Assembly: GCF_963667735.1 (NCBI RefSeq)
Contig: NZ_OY763919.1
Span: 806,001 to 870,000, forward strand
DNA: 64,000 nt
Direction of reading: 5' to 3'
DNA from: an uncultured Methanoregula sp.
GTDB taxonomy: Archaea > Halobacteriota > Methanomicrobia > Methanomicrobiales > Methanospirillaceae
Shown: in pieces, positions 37,638-47,131 of the stretch
Layout of the letters: every line of letters begins with the position of its first letter
How positions within the stretch are numbered: position 1 is the stretch's first letter
The notes under the pieces: model-generated
What the model was told of the DNA's origin: nothing
Database searches by the model: none
What the model saw: the letters and a program-made list of their open reading frames with translations, nothing else
Made by a program: the position numbers and the translations under genes

Positions 37638-37714
37638 GGAGGGGAGAATTTCAGGAGGGGAGAATTTCAGGAGGGGAGAATTTCAGGAGGGGAGAATTTC
37701 AGGAGGGGAGAATT
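37638..37714. repeat. 16-bp tandem repeat, about 4.8 copies
   Basis: Perfect repeats of a unit that reads GGAGGGGAGAATTTCA, starting at 37638, 37654, 37670, 37686 and a partial copy from 37702. On the minus strand a unit supplies the stop codon of the LysE gene and its last residues (AILPS). Sixteen is not a multiple of three, so changes in copy number fall in the 3' untranslated region. Confidence 0.9.
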
Positions 37715-38319
37715 GCTTGCACAAGATAATAGAGGCCGAAGGCAACCAGGAAGAGACCGCAGGCTGCCATGATCCGGTGGTAAGTCGTGTCCGTCAGAAC
37801 CGAGACGCCCTTTGCGACACCGGCCGAGACAACCGTGAACCATGCGGTGTCCGCTGCCCAGTGGCCGATCATGAAGACCGCAGCGGGCAGGATCCCGCCC
37901 GCAAGGGCGGCAATCACCATGGCGCCCCCGACCGAGAGCCACCAGATCCAGAAGTACGGGTTTGCGGCGCTGGAGACAACGCCGGCAAGGACCGGGCCTG
38001 CTGTTGACGGGGTCTTCCGGGTCTCAAGGGAGGCCGTCCTGCTGCCAAGGAGGGTGAGCACCCCGAACAGGATGAGCGCAAGCCCGCCCACAATGGCAAT
38101 GGCGGTCATATACGGGCGGGCAACCGTTGCAAGACCGAAGAGTATCAGGAGGAAGATCGCAAGTTCAACAATGATATGGCCCAGGGAGATCCGAAGACCC
38201 GCAGTCCAAGAACCGGAAAGGGAGGCATTGATGGTGGCAACAAGCGTAGGACCGGGGGCAAGGGCACCGGTGAGGCCGATTATGAACCCGAGAAGGAGCA
38301 TGGAGAGGATATCGTACAT
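37699..38319 (-). CDS. LysE-family exporter
   Basis: A 206-residue protein with about six hydrophobic segments. The N-terminus shows the LysE/RhtB signature GFIIGLTGALAPGPTLVATI, and the later GVVSSAANPYFWIWW stretch is typical. This family exports amino acids or derivatives driven by the ion gradient. The gene ends inside a 16-bp tandem repeat. It is divergent from the DNA polymerase subunit gene. Confidence 0.9.
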   Translation of the reverse strand: MYDILSMLLLGFIIGLTGALAPGPTLVATINASLSGSWTAGLRISLGHIIVELAIFLLILFGLATVARPYMTAIAIVGGLALILFGVLTLLGSRTASLETRKTPSTAGPVLAGVVSSAANPYFWIWWLSVGGAMVIAALAGGILPAAVFMIGHWAADTAWFTVVSAGVAKGVSVLTDTTYHRIMAACGLFLVAFGLYYLVQAILPS

Positions 38320-38447
38320 GATACGTCAGGATATTCTGCACGTGTACCTGCGCACGGGATGATGATGAAACCTGCACAACCGTCCTCCGGGCGCCGGTGG
38401 TGTGTAAAAATACCAGCCTATATGTTATCCGCTGCCCATGATCTATC

Positions 38448-39845
38448 ATGCTTGATGTGCGGGAGATCGCGATCCGCTTCCTCGATACAAAACTCCAGGT
38501 GCACCCCGACGTGGTGCGCTATATCCAGGAGCAGGACGATCTGGACCTGATCGACCGCATCATCGCAGGGGTCCCGGAAGGCACGATCGTCGTATCCGCA
38601 AAGCACCTCCCCGGGATCCACCCGACCCGGGACGGGACCCGGTTCCTTGCCGAGCCGGAGATAGAGGTGGAGGCCGGCTCGTCCGGAACTTCGGGGGCGG
38701 TCACCGGGGCCGGGGATTACCTCCACTATTTCCGGGACCGGTACAGCAAGCTTGGCGGCATGATCCGAAGCCGGGCCGGCGCTATGCCCATCGAGGGACT
38801 TTCCAAGAACACCCGGTACCGGCAGGAGGAATGCACGGTCATCGGGATGGTCGTCGAGGTGAGTACCACAAAAAACGGCCACCGGATCGCCGAGATCGAG
38901 GACTCCTCCGGCTCGATCTCGGTCCTCTTCCGGAAAGACCGCCCGATCCACGAGGATGCCGAGAAGCTCATCCCGGACGAAGTGATAGGCGTCAAGGGAA
39001 AACTCTCGAGCGACGGGAAGCTCTTCTTTGCCGAGACCCTCTACCGCCCGGACATCCGGATCGACAACGCCCCGTTCAAGAGCGAGCAGCCGGGAAAGGC
39101 GGTCTTCATCTCCGATGTCCACGTGGGAAGCGACACGTTCCTTGGCGACTGCTGGAAACGTTTCGCCGACTGGCTCTCGGACAACGACTTCTCCTACCTC
39201 CTCATCGCCGGGGACCTGGTGGACGGGATCGGCATCTACCCGGGCCAGGAGAGCGAGCTCACGATAAAGAACATCTACGAGCAGTACGATGTGTTCGGCG
39301 AGATGATGCAGGATCTCCCCTCCCGGATGAAGATCATCGTCTCCCCCGGCAACCACGATGTGGTGCGGGGCGCTGAGCCCCAGCCGGTGCTTCCCCCGCA
39401 GTTCACGAAAAAGTTTCCAGCCAACTGCGTGCTTGTCGAGAACCCGGCGCTCGTGAAACTGCAGGGTGTGCGGGTGCTGATGTACCACGGGAGATCCATC
39501 GATGACATGATAGGCCTCATCCCGGGGGCCTCCTACGAGAACAGCGGCCTGATGATGGAGGAGATGCTCCAGCGCCGCCACCTTGCCCCGGCGTACGGCC
39601 GGAGGACGCCGATTGCCGCGGGGAAGGCCGACCGGCTGATCATCGACCCGCTCCCGGAGATCCTCCACACGGGCCATGTCCACATCAAGGGGATCACCAC
39701 GTACCGGGGCGTGCTTGGCATCAACGCGGGAACCTGGCAGTCCCAGACCAAGTTCCAGAAGCAGATGAACGTCAACCCGACACCGGCCCTTGCGGTTGTT
39801 GTTGATCTGCAGACCCTAATTCCCGAGACCTTCAGTTTTGCATAA
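38448..39845 (+). CDS. polB: DNA polymerase II (family D) small subunit DP1
   Basis: A 465-residue subunit of the euryarchaeal replicative polymerase D. An N-terminal segment is followed by an OB fold (ECTVIGMVVEVSTTKNGHR). The calcineurin-like 3'-5' exonuclease domain has FISDVHVGSD, LIAGDLVDGIG, SPGNHDVV, MYHGRSIDD and HTGHVHI, all the metal ligands of Mre11-like phosphoesterases. The length and motifs are as in known DP1, so proofreading should be active. DP2 is not in this window. Confidence 0.95.
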   Translation: MLDVREIAIRFLDTKLQVHPDVVRYIQEQDDLDLIDRIIAGVPEGTIVVSAKHLPGIHPTRDGTRFLAEPEIEVEAGSSGTSGAVTGAGDYLHYFRDRYSKLGGMIRSRAGAMPIEGLSKNTRYRQEECTVIGMVVEVSTTKNGHRIAEIEDSSGSISVLFRKDRPIHEDAEKLIPDEVIGVKGKLSSDGKLFFAETLYRPDIRIDNAPFKSEQPGKAVFISDVHVGSDTFLGDCWKRFADWLSDNDFSYLLIAGDLVDGIGIYPGQESELTIKNIYEQYDVFGEMMQDLPSRMKIIVSPGNHDVVRGAEPQPVLPPQFTKKFPANCVLVENPALVKLQGVRVLMYHGRSIDDMIGLIPGASYENSGLMMEEMLQRRHLAPAYGRRTPIAAGKADRLIIDPLPEILHTGHVHIKGITTYRGVLGINAGTWQSQTKFQKQMNVNPTPALAVVVDLQTLIPETFSFA

Positions 39846-39902
39846 AGGGCGGTTTTCCCGTTATAAAATCGCAATCATCTTGTAGATTGGTCCGCCATAT
39901 CC

Positions 39903-41783
39903 ATGCATGAAGAATGGTACAGGGAGAAGAGAGGCAGATCCATGAGACTACCCGCTGCTTTTGAGAGAGGCGATCTCTTCTGGTACGCGGTAATTGCCGG
40001 AACCACGGTTGCTGCACTTGTTGCAACATTTGTCGGTCTCCTGTTCGGGTTCTTTTCAGGCATCCCCCATCTCCTGTACATTCCGGTGGTCATTGCCGCA
40101 TACCAGTACCCCCGCAGGGGGGCGGTCATTGCCGGGTGTATCGGCGGCATCTACCTCCTCATGGTCTTTCTCTTTGCCGGATCCTCGCAGACCATCCTTA
40201 TTGAGGCCGTGTTGCGCACGCTTGTCATCATCGCTATCGGGTGGCTGATCGCCGCACTCACCCTCAGACTACGGGATCAGGAGACTCTCTACCAGGGCCT
40301 CTTTGACCATTCAGAAGGGGGCAGCATCCTCATCTCAGATGCCAAAGGAAGCCGGACCATCGAGGAGATCAACTGGAAAGCTGCTGATCTTCTCCGCAGG
40401 AAAACTGCCGACCTCAAAGGCTCTTCAGTTTCCGCAATCTGGAGCGGCGAAGAGGCGGACGCATTCTTCAGCAGGCTCGCAAACGAAGGTGCGGTCTATG
40501 CTACCGAGACAACGTTTTCCCTGCCGGATGAGAACCCGTTCATCGCGCTTGTCTCTGCCGCCTCGCTTCCCGAAGGGCGGGCGATCCTCACCTTCTTCGA
40601 CGTAACCAGCCGCGTCCATGCGGAGCATGCACTCAAGACCGCTAACGACAAGCTCAGCCTCCTTTCGCAATTCTCCTCAGATCACCTCCACCGTTCGATT
40701 GAGCAGATCATCGAGAAAGTCGACGATGCCGAGGCCCGGTGCAAGGATCCCGGGGTGGGTGCCTATTTCGAGCAGATCCGGGCTCTGGCATGGAATATTG
40801 TCCGCCAGCTCTTCCTCACCGAGTCCTATAAGGATCTCGGGACCCGGCCGCCGGTCTGGATGGGTGTGCAGCAGCTGATTGAAACCACCCGCCTCCCGTC
40901 GGACGATGGGACGGTCTCGATCCGGGTCTGGACCGGGCGTCTCGAAGTCTATGCAGATCCGCTCTTTGCCGATGTCCTTGCCCATCTCCTGGAGAATTCC
41001 CTCCTGCATGGCAGAGGCCGGGTCAAGAACATCGTTGTCACGTACCACGAGACTCCTGACGGGCTTGATCTCACTCTCAGCGATGATGGTGACGGGATTC
41101 CTGCCGATAAGAAACAGCAGATATTCGAGTATGATGCCGGGGGGCATGCGGGAATCGGGCTCTTCATCTGCCGGCAGATTGTTGAAGTCACCGGTATGAC
41201 CATCCGGGAGACCGGGATCGAAGGGATGGGTGCACGATTCACGATCCATATCCCGCCCGGCGGGTACCGCATCGAGGGAACGGGCGAGGATGCACCCCCG
41301 CTTGCCCCGTTATCCGGACCGGCTCTGCATCCTGTAAAACTCCGCACCGGCGCAGTTGTGAGAGAGCTGACATCCCTTGAATTTTCCCTTGCCGAAACAC
41401 TCTGGATCGATTATCACAATACGAAGGGGGACAGAAAAACCGACCGCATCTTTGCGGCCTTCAACGAGGGCCAGGTGGTCTCGGTTGCACGGTGCAAACG
41501 GCACCCGGATGGTTTCGAGGTGGATGGCGTCTTCACCCCGGCCAGCCAGCGTGGGCACGGGTACGCAAATGCCGTAGTATGGGCGCTTATCGAAGCCTGC
41601 GGCCAGGATACCCTCTACATGCATTCGGTTCTCGGCCTTGACGGTTTCTATGGCACGTTCGGGTTCGTCCCGATCGAAGAGAAGGAACTCCCGCAGACCA
41701 TCCGGGACCGGTTTGCCTGGGCCGGGGGAGAGATGGAAGGGGCGAATGTCCGCCCGATGAAACGGGAGCCGACACCGGTGTGA
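39903..41783 (+). CDS. Membrane sensor histidine kinase fused to a GNAT acetyltransferase
   Basis: A 626-residue multidomain protein. About four transmembrane helices (residues 24-118) precede a PAS-like domain (127-240), a dimerisation helix (243-310) and a HATPase domain with N box HLLENSLLHG (361-370), G1 LSDDGDGIP (392-400) and G2 GHAGIGLFICRQ (414-425). The C-terminus (about 475-600) is a GNAT domain: VDGVFTPASQRGHGYANAVV (acetyl-CoA loop) and GLDGFYGTFGFVPIEEKELP. The phosphoacceptor box SQFSSDHLHR (255-264) lacks the RHD triplet of the related kinase at 49957-52878; the aligned His position is Asp260 and His is displaced to 261. It may act by ATP binding and acetylation rather than phosphotransfer. 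Confidence 0.85.
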   Translation: MHEEWYREKRGRSMRLPAAFERGDLFWYAVIAGTTVAALVATFVGLLFGFFSGIPHLLYIPVVIAAYQYPRRGAVIAGCIGGIYLLMVFLFAGSSQTILIEAVLRTLVIIAIGWLIAALTLRLRDQETLYQGLFDHSEGGSILISDAKGSRTIEEINWKAADLLRRKTADLKGSSVSAIWSGEEADAFFSRLANEGAVYATETTFSLPDENPFIALVSAASLPEGRAILTFFDVTSRVHAEHALKTANDKLSLLSQFSSDHLHRSIEQIIEKVDDAEARCKDPGVGAYFEQIRALAWNIVRQLFLTESYKDLGTRPPVWMGVQQLIETTRLPSDDGTVSIRVWTGRLEVYADPLFADVLAHLLENSLLHGRGRVKNIVVTYHETPDGLDLTLSDDGDGIPADKKQQIFEYDAGGHAGIGLFICRQIVEVTGMTIRETGIEGMGARFTIHIPPGGYRIEGTGEDAPPLAPLSGPALHPVKLRTGAVVRELTSLEFSLAETLWIDYHNTKGDRKTDRIFAAFNEGQVVSVARCKRHPDGFEVDGVFTPASQRGHGYANAVVWALIEACGQDTLYMHSVLGLDGFYGTFGFVPIEEKELPQTIRDRFAWAGGEMEGANVRPMKREPTPV

Positions 41784-42008
41784 ATACAATACCTGATGTT
41801 GCCCACTATAGAAACTCATTTTTAGTGACAGAACCCCCCCTCTTGCGCCACCAGTCCCCTTGGAGGACGAGGCGCATTGCGATGACACCATAACCGATGG
41901 CGCACAATGGAGTTTTTCTGAGATACAAAGACACACTTGCATGCCAACGGGAATGTTAAAAAAAGGATTGATTGTTTTCAAAGAGAGAAAATCCGGCAAT
42001 TACCAGAT

Positions 42009-42410
42009 TTATTCTTTTGCCGGCTTTGCCCCGTCTGCCGGTGCTGTTGCGGGTTCCTTCTTCTTGGGTCCCGCAACGGTGACTTTCTCGATCCCGCCCC
42101 GGGCGGTCATGGCCGGGCGGTACTGGTTGTCCATGGTCAGACACTTGGTCGGGCACGCATCAACGCAGACGGCACAGACCACGCAGCGCATCTGGTCGAT
42201 CTGCCAGGTCTTCTCCTTGACTTCGACACAGATCGCCTGGGTCGGGCACTTGCGCTGGCAGGCCCGGCAGGTGATGCACTTTGCGGGGTCGATCTTCACG
42301 TGGCCCCGGGTGTTGGCGGTCTTCTTTGCCGGCTTTGCCGGGTACATCAGGGTTGACGGGCGGGAGAAGAGGCTCTTTATGACCGTTTTTGTCATCTGGA
42401 AGAACGTCAT
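42009..42410 (-). CDS. echF: Ech hydrogenase ferredoxin subunit EchF
   Basis: A 133-residue electron-transfer subunit with two [4Fe-4S] motifs: CITCRACQRKCP and CVVCAVCVDACP. The C-terminus is Lys/Pro/Ala-rich and probably unstructured. It is the last gene of the ech operon and lies six bases after echE. EchF is the likely docking site of ferredoxin. Confidence 0.9.
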   Translation of the reverse strand: MTFFQMTKTVIKSLFSRPSTLMYPAKPAKKTANTRGHVKIDPAKCITCRACQRKCPTQAICVEVKEKTWQIDQMRCVVCAVCVDACPTKCLTMDNQYRPAMTARGGIEKVTVAGPKKKEPATAPADGAKPAKE

Positions 42411-42416
42411 GGCGTA

Positions 42417-43496
42417 TCACCGCTCCGCACAGCCGATGCAGGGATCGATGGTCAGCACAACGACCGGGACATCCGCGAGCTCGACACCTTTTAAGAGCGT
42501 TACAAGCGGGGGGATGTTCGTGAAGGTCGGCGTCCGGACCCGGTGCCGCACCAGGTTCTTCTTGCCATTGCCCTTGATGTAGTGGATGACTTCGCCACGG
42601 GGTTGTTCCGTCCGCGAGAAATACTCCCCGTCCGGCGCTCCGGTAACTTTCATCTCAACCGGGCCGTCGGGGATCTTCTTTATGCACTGCTCGATGATGT
42701 CGATCGAGGTGAACATCTCCTTTGCCCGCACCGCACACCGGGCATAGCAGTCGCCGTCATGCTCCACTACGGGTTTGAAGTTGATCCGGTTGAACGCACC
42801 GTAGCCGGTCTCACGGATATCGATGGCAAGACCGCTGCCACGGGCTGTCGGCCCAACAGCGCCGAGAGCATAGGCGTCCTCTTTCTTGAGGACCCCGATA
42901 CCTTTCAGCCGGTGCTTCAGTGAACTGTCATGCAGGAAGACATTGGTCAGGTCGTGAAGCTCGTGCTCCATGGACTTGAGACCTTTGAGCATCTCGTCGA
43001 GTTTCTCCGGGGTGATATCTTTCCGGACCCCGCCGACCTTGCAGACGCCCTGGATGACCCGGCCGCCCGTTGTTGCTTCGAGATCGTCGAGGATGTGCTC
43101 CCGGAGGCGCCAGGCATTCATGAACACGCTCTCAAAGCCCATCCCATCGGCAAAGAGCCCGAGCCAGAGGAGGTGAGAGTGCAGACGCGAGTATTCGCCC
43201 CAGATCGTCCTGAGGTACTCCGCCCGCTCGGGGACCTCGAGGCCCATGATCTGCTCGATACCCTGAACATAGGTCTGGCTGTGGATGAAACTGCAGATCC
43301 CGCAGATCCGCTCCGCAATGAAGACGTACTCGGTGTACTCCCGCTTCTCCACCAGTTTCTCCAATCCCCGGTGGACATAGCCGATGGTCGGGATGACATC
43401 GACCACAGTCTCGTCCTCCAGTACCAGGTCAAGGTGGAGGGGTTCCGGGAGCACCGGGTGCTGCGGCCCGAACGGCACGGTTATTTGTTTTGACAT
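42417..43496 (-). CDS. echE: Ech hydrogenase large subunit EchE
   Basis: A 359-residue [NiFe]-hydrogenase catalytic subunit. The four Ni ligands appear as RICGICSFIHS (N-terminal CxxC) and DPCIGCAER (C-terminal CxxC), so the active site is complete. The protein ends three residues after the second motif, unlike processed hydrogenases with a long C-terminal extension, which fits the Ech class. It overlaps echD by 16 bases. It reduces ferredoxin with H2 using the ion gradient. Confidence 0.95.
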   Translation of the reverse strand: MSKQITVPFGPQHPVLPEPLHLDLVLEDETVVDVIPTIGYVHRGLEKLVEKREYTEYVFIAERICGICSFIHSQTYVQGIEQIMGLEVPERAEYLRTIWGEYSRLHSHLLWLGLFADGMGFESVFMNAWRLREHILDDLEATTGGRVIQGVCKVGGVRKDITPEKLDEMLKGLKSMEHELHDLTNVFLHDSSLKHRLKGIGVLKKEDAYALGAVGPTARGSGLAIDIRETGYGAFNRINFKPVVEHDGDCYARCAVRAKEMFTSIDIIEQCIKKIPDGPVEMKVTGAPDGEYFSRTEQPRGEVIHYIKGNGKKNLVRHRVRTPTFTNIPPLVTLLKGVELADVPVVVLTIDPCIGCAER

Positions 43497-43858
43497 GAGT
43501 CATCCTCCTTGGTTATGGTCACGGAAAACGGATGCTTGATCGCCGTCCGGTAGAACGTGCCCTTGAAATCGATGTTCATACCGCTGACATGGATGCCGTA
43601 CAGGTCATGGATCTCGTTCTCGTACACAAAGGCCCCGAAGTACACCCCGCTGATGCTCGGGATGACGGTATCCTGTTTCACGGTAATACGGTAATTCAGC
43701 AGGGCATAGTCCTTGTCGTACACATAGATGATCTCGAAATCGTCCCCGATCTTGGTGCATCCGACCTGGACGAGCCGGTACCCGTCCTTCTTTGCCTGGT
43801 CTGCCTTTGCCACAACGTCCCCGACACCTATCGGGGTGATTGTCTGTGCCGCCATCAT
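43481..43858 (-). CDS. echD: Ech hydrogenase subunit EchD
   Basis: A 125-residue subunit related to the NuoC 30-kDa protein; its marker is FVYENEIHDLYGIHVSGMNIDFKG, corresponding to the ERE-xDxxGxxF motif. It overlaps echC by four bases (ATGA) and echE by 16 bases, so the three are translationally coupled. EchD bridges the large and small subunits. Confidence 0.9.
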   Translation of the reverse strand: MMAAQTITPIGVGDVVAKADQAKKDGYRLVQVGCTKIGDDFEIIYVYDKDYALLNYRITVKQDTVIPSISGVYFGAFVYENEIHDLYGIHVSGMNIDFKGTFYRTAIKHPFSVTITKEDDSCQNK

Positions 43859-44358
43859 TGTGCTCCTCCTGTGTGCGATATATGTTCAGGATGCAGTCCC
43901 GCGTGCCGGTGGTGCTCCTTCTTCTCTTCGTCCAGGACCATCTTCGAGCGTTTCTGCTCAAGGATGCCCAGAGCCGTCACGATCCCGTCGATGATCGATT
44001 CGGGCCGGCAGGCACAGCCGGGCACGTACACGTCCACCGGGATCACCTTGTCGATGCCCCCGACCACGTTGTAACATTCCCGGAAGACACCGCCCGAGCA
44101 GGCGCAGATGCCGACAGCCACGACCGCATTCGGCCGGGGCATCTGGTCGTAGATGTTCCTGACTACCTCGATGTTCTTCTCGTTGATGGAGCCGGTGACC
44201 ACGAAGATATCGGCGTGCTTCGGGTTACCCGTGTTGATGATGCCGAACCGTTCGACATCGTACATGGGTGTCAGGCAGGCGAGCACCTCGATGTCGCAGC
44301 CATTGCAGCTCGATGCATCGTAGTGGATGATCCACGGGGATTTTGCCATGTAGGTCAT
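43855..44358 (-). CDS. echC: Ech hydrogenase small subunit EchC
   Basis: A 167-residue NuoB-like small subunit. DASSCNGCDIEVLACLTP gives the first two cysteines of the proximal [4Fe-4S] cluster, and ICACSGGVF and VPGCACRPE the other two. The C-terminus is His/Lys-rich (EEKKEHHRHAGLHPEH). The ATG at 44358 overlaps the echB stop by four bases, which selects it over the ATG three codons later. Confidence 0.92.
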   Translation of the reverse strand: MTYMAKSPWIIHYDASSCNGCDIEVLACLTPMYDVERFGIINTGNPKHADIFVVTGSINEKNIEVVRNIYDQMPRPNAVVAVGICACSGGVFRECYNVVGGIDKVIPVDVYVPGCACRPESIIDGIVTALGILEQKRSKMVLDEEKKEHHRHAGLHPEHISHTGGAQ

Positions 44359-45218
44359 GATACGCCTCCGGAGAGGAGATAGAGGGCAGCCAGGTTGACC
44401 ACGCCCACGACCGCTGCTATCAGCCACGAGCTCTTGACCGCAAGCTGCCACTTCACGCGGGCGTTCGTGTTATCGATCAGGATCTCGAGAAGATAGACCA
44501 CGATGACCGCCGCAATACCGAGGAGCGGGTTGAACGCGAAGAAGAGGTACACGAGGCCAAGCAAAAAGACCGTCTCGTACCAGTGGGTGATCTCGATCCA
44601 GGCAAGCGATGGCCCGGAGAACTCGGTGGTCACGCCCTTGACGATCTCCTGGTGGGCATGGTGCGAGGTGGAGATATCGAATGGCGATTTGCGCAGCTTG
44701 ATAGTGAGCACGTAGAGGAAGCCGAGGAAGATACCCGGGATGAGGAGAATGACCGGAACGGTTGTTCCGGCAATATCGCTCACGTTGAAGCTCCCGGTTG
44801 CCACGAACAGGCCGACTGCCGCAAGGATCACCATCGGTTCATAGGCCATGATCTGGAGAAGTTCCCGCTCTGCCCCGACATAGCTGTAAGGGGAGTTGGC
44901 CGCATAGGCACCCAGCACGAGGAAGATCTGTGCCAGCGTAAGCGCGAAGATGACAAGCAGGAGATTTCCCCCGGCAAAGAAGAGCGCTCCCGTGAAGGCC
45001 ATGAAGATGACGTAACAGATGGCATAGAAGATCTGGGTCTCGTTCACGACAGCGTTCTCTTTTTCGAAGAGTTTGCCCACGTCCCAGAACGGCTGGAGTA
45101 TGGACGGACCTACCCGGCCCTGCATGTGCGCTGTTATCTTCCGGTCGATACCGGCAATAAGCCCCCCGATGAGCGGGGCAACGAGGACGAAGACAACTGC
45201 CCAGACAATGTTTATCAT
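44355..45218 (-). CDS. echB: Ech hydrogenase membrane subunit EchB
   Basis: A 287-residue NuoH-like membrane protein with about eight helices. Typical cytoplasmic loop sequences are MQGRVGPSILQPFWDVGKLF and the SPFDIS / H-x2-H-QEIVKG region followed by TEFSGPSLAWIEITHWYE. It forms the base of the ion channel next to the hydrogenase module. Four-base overlaps connect it to both echA and echC. Confidence 0.92.
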   Translation of the reverse strand: MINIVWAVVFVLVAPLIGGLIAGIDRKITAHMQGRVGPSILQPFWDVGKLFEKENAVVNETQIFYAICYVIFMAFTGALFFAGGNLLLVIFALTLAQIFLVLGAYAANSPYSYVGAERELLQIMAYEPMVILAAVGLFVATGSFNVSDIAGTTVPVILLIPGIFLGFLYVLTIKLRKSPFDISTSHHAHQEIVKGVTTEFSGPSLAWIEITHWYETVFLLGLVYLFFAFNPLLGIAAVIVVYLLEILIDNTNARVKWQLAVKSSWLIAAVVGVVNLAALYLLSGGVS

Positions 45219-47131
45219 AGGATCACCCCCTTAACGGCCACGGCAATGAGCATGACTGCGATAAGAGCCGAGCAGAGCCAGATGCCAAGCGGTCTCAGCT
45301 TTGCCTCCCCGAAAATCGGGTGGAGGTAATAGTTGGAGAGGATTGTCTTCTTCTGGACCCCGAGGGATCCGGCAAAGCGCATGTCCTGCGTGGTCGGCCT
45401 GCCGCACATGTAGGGTGCAACATGCCGGTGTTTCCGGTGCGGGATGAGGATCGAGAGCGGCAGCAGCAGGATCATGAAGAGCATCAGGATCATGATGATG
45501 ATATTGTCCTGCGAGATCATGGCAGCCTTGCCGTAGTTTGCCATGAGGAATGGCTCAAGAAGTTTTGTTGAGAGGAGCGGGAAGACGAGGGTGGTGACAA
45601 CCGAGAGGCCGGCCAGGGAGAGGAGGGCTGCCCACTCGCTTTTGTCCACTTCGCCTTCGATATTTTTACCGTCCGAGGTTACCGCCAGGAGCTTGCCCAT
45701 CCACTTGGCCCAGAAGAAGACGGTGACTGCGCTCCCGAACGCAAGGATGATGACGAACAGGAAGCCGAACGGGGCGTCGATAAAGGCCTGGATCGCCGCC
45801 CACTTGGAGATGAGCATCCCAAACGGCAGAAGGAACATGCCGGCTATGCCTATCACCATCATGGCTGCAATCTTCGGCATGCGCACGATGAGGCCGTTCA
45901 TGTCGTCGATCTCGCGGCTCTTGATCCGGTGCTCGACAGTACCAACGGAGAGGAAGAGGAGCGACTTGGAGATTGCGTGGAAGACAATGAGGAGGATCGC
46001 TGCCCAGATGGCCTCGTACGTGCCGATCCCGGCGCAGGCAACGATGAGCCCGAGGTTAGCTATCGTGGAATAGGCGAGCACCTTCTTTGCATTGCTCTGC
46101 GAGATGGCAATGCCTGACGCGATCAGGAACGTGAATGCCCCGACAAATGCCAGCATGTACCCGGTGAAGCTGGACTGGTAGATGGGAGCAAACCGCACAA
46201 TAATATAGACACCTGCCTTGACCATCGTGCTCGAGTGGAGCAGGGCCGAGACAGGTGTGGGGGCAACCATGGCCCCGACAAGCCACGAGGAGAATGGCAG
46301 CTGTGCCGCTTTCGTGAGGCCGGCAAAACCGATAAGTGCAGCGGGCACGAGCGCGATAGCTTTTCCGGTGGACAGGAGATCGGTCAGGCCCATGACACCG
46401 CCCCCGGCCATGGCAAGCCAGAGAAGGGCACCGGTGAACGCAATGCCGCCAAGAAGATTCATCCAGAGGGCGGAGAACGCGTTGTTCGTTGCTTCCGGGG
46501 TCTTTGTGTACCCTATGAGAAGGAACGAACAGAGCGTTGTTACTTCCCAGAAGAAGTATACCCAGAGAAGGTTATTGGAGAAGACCAGCCCGAACATGGC
46601 CGAGAGGAAGACAAAGAGGGTGGCAAAGAACCACGGGCGTTTGTCCGGCATATCGGTGTGGTGCTCGTGGAAGAACTTCATGTACCCGAGCGAGTACACG
46701 CAGATGAGGCTCCCGATGATACCGATGATCAGGGCCATGATATTCGAGAATTCATCGATGAACAGGTTCGACTCCACGTGGACTCCGTGGGCATAGACCA
46801 GTTCGAAGTACAGCATCATCGCGGACTGGACAAGGATGAGCAGAACGACATGCCACTTCTTGTGCTTGATGCCGAGATACAGGATGAATACGGCAATGAG
46901 CATCTCGAGGACGAACATCAGGATTCCGGCCTGGTCGGCAGGAACGATCGATACCAGCATGGCACCTTTGTCATAGGTCGAGATGAGCAGAACAACGCTG
47001 ACCACACCTATCACCAGTGCGGAAAGTTTGACGATCCAGTCGCGCACCATGTCCTTTTTTGCAATCAGCATAAAGAACGCGGCAATGAGCGGGAACAGGA
47101 TAAGAAACAGTAAGAGCTGAGTAAGTTGCAC
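45215..47131 (-). CDS. echA: Ech hydrogenase membrane subunit EchA
   Basis: A 638-residue NuoL/Mrp-type antiporter-like subunit with about sixteen helices. The conserved helix stretch GFAGLTKAAQLPFSSWLVGA and the following PTPVSALLHSSTMVKAGVY stretch contain the lysines and histidine of the ion path. The GTG at 47131 has a strong GGAGGG six bases upstream on the minus strand. It is the first gene of the ech operon. Confidence 0.93.
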   Translation of the reverse strand: MQLTQLLLFLILFPLIAAFFMLIAKKDMVRDWIVKLSALVIGVVSVVLLISTYDKGAMLVSIVPADQAGILMFVLEMLIAVFILYLGIKHKKWHVVLLILVQSAMMLYFELVYAHGVHVESNLFIDEFSNIMALIIGIIGSLICVYSLGYMKFFHEHHTDMPDKRPWFFATLFVFLSAMFGLVFSNNLLWVYFFWEVTTLCSFLLIGYTKTPEATNNAFSALWMNLLGGIAFTGALLWLAMAGGGVMGLTDLLSTGKAIALVPAALIGFAGLTKAAQLPFSSWLVGAMVAPTPVSALLHSSTMVKAGVYIIVRFAPIYQSSFTGYMLAFVGAFTFLIASGIAISQSNAKKVLAYSTIANLGLIVACAGIGTYEAIWAAILLIVFHAISKSLLFLSVGTVEHRIKSREIDDMNGLIVRMPKIAAMMVIGIAGMFLLPFGMLISKWAAIQAFIDAPFGFLFVIILAFGSAVTVFFWAKWMGKLLAVTSDGKNIEGEVDKSEWAALLSLAGLSVVTTLVFPLLSTKLLEPFLMANYGKAAMISQDNIIIMILMLFMILLLPLSILIPHRKHRHVAPYMCGRPTTQDMRFAGSLGVQKKTILSNYYLHPIFGEAKLRPLGIWLCSALIAVMLIAVAVKGVIL

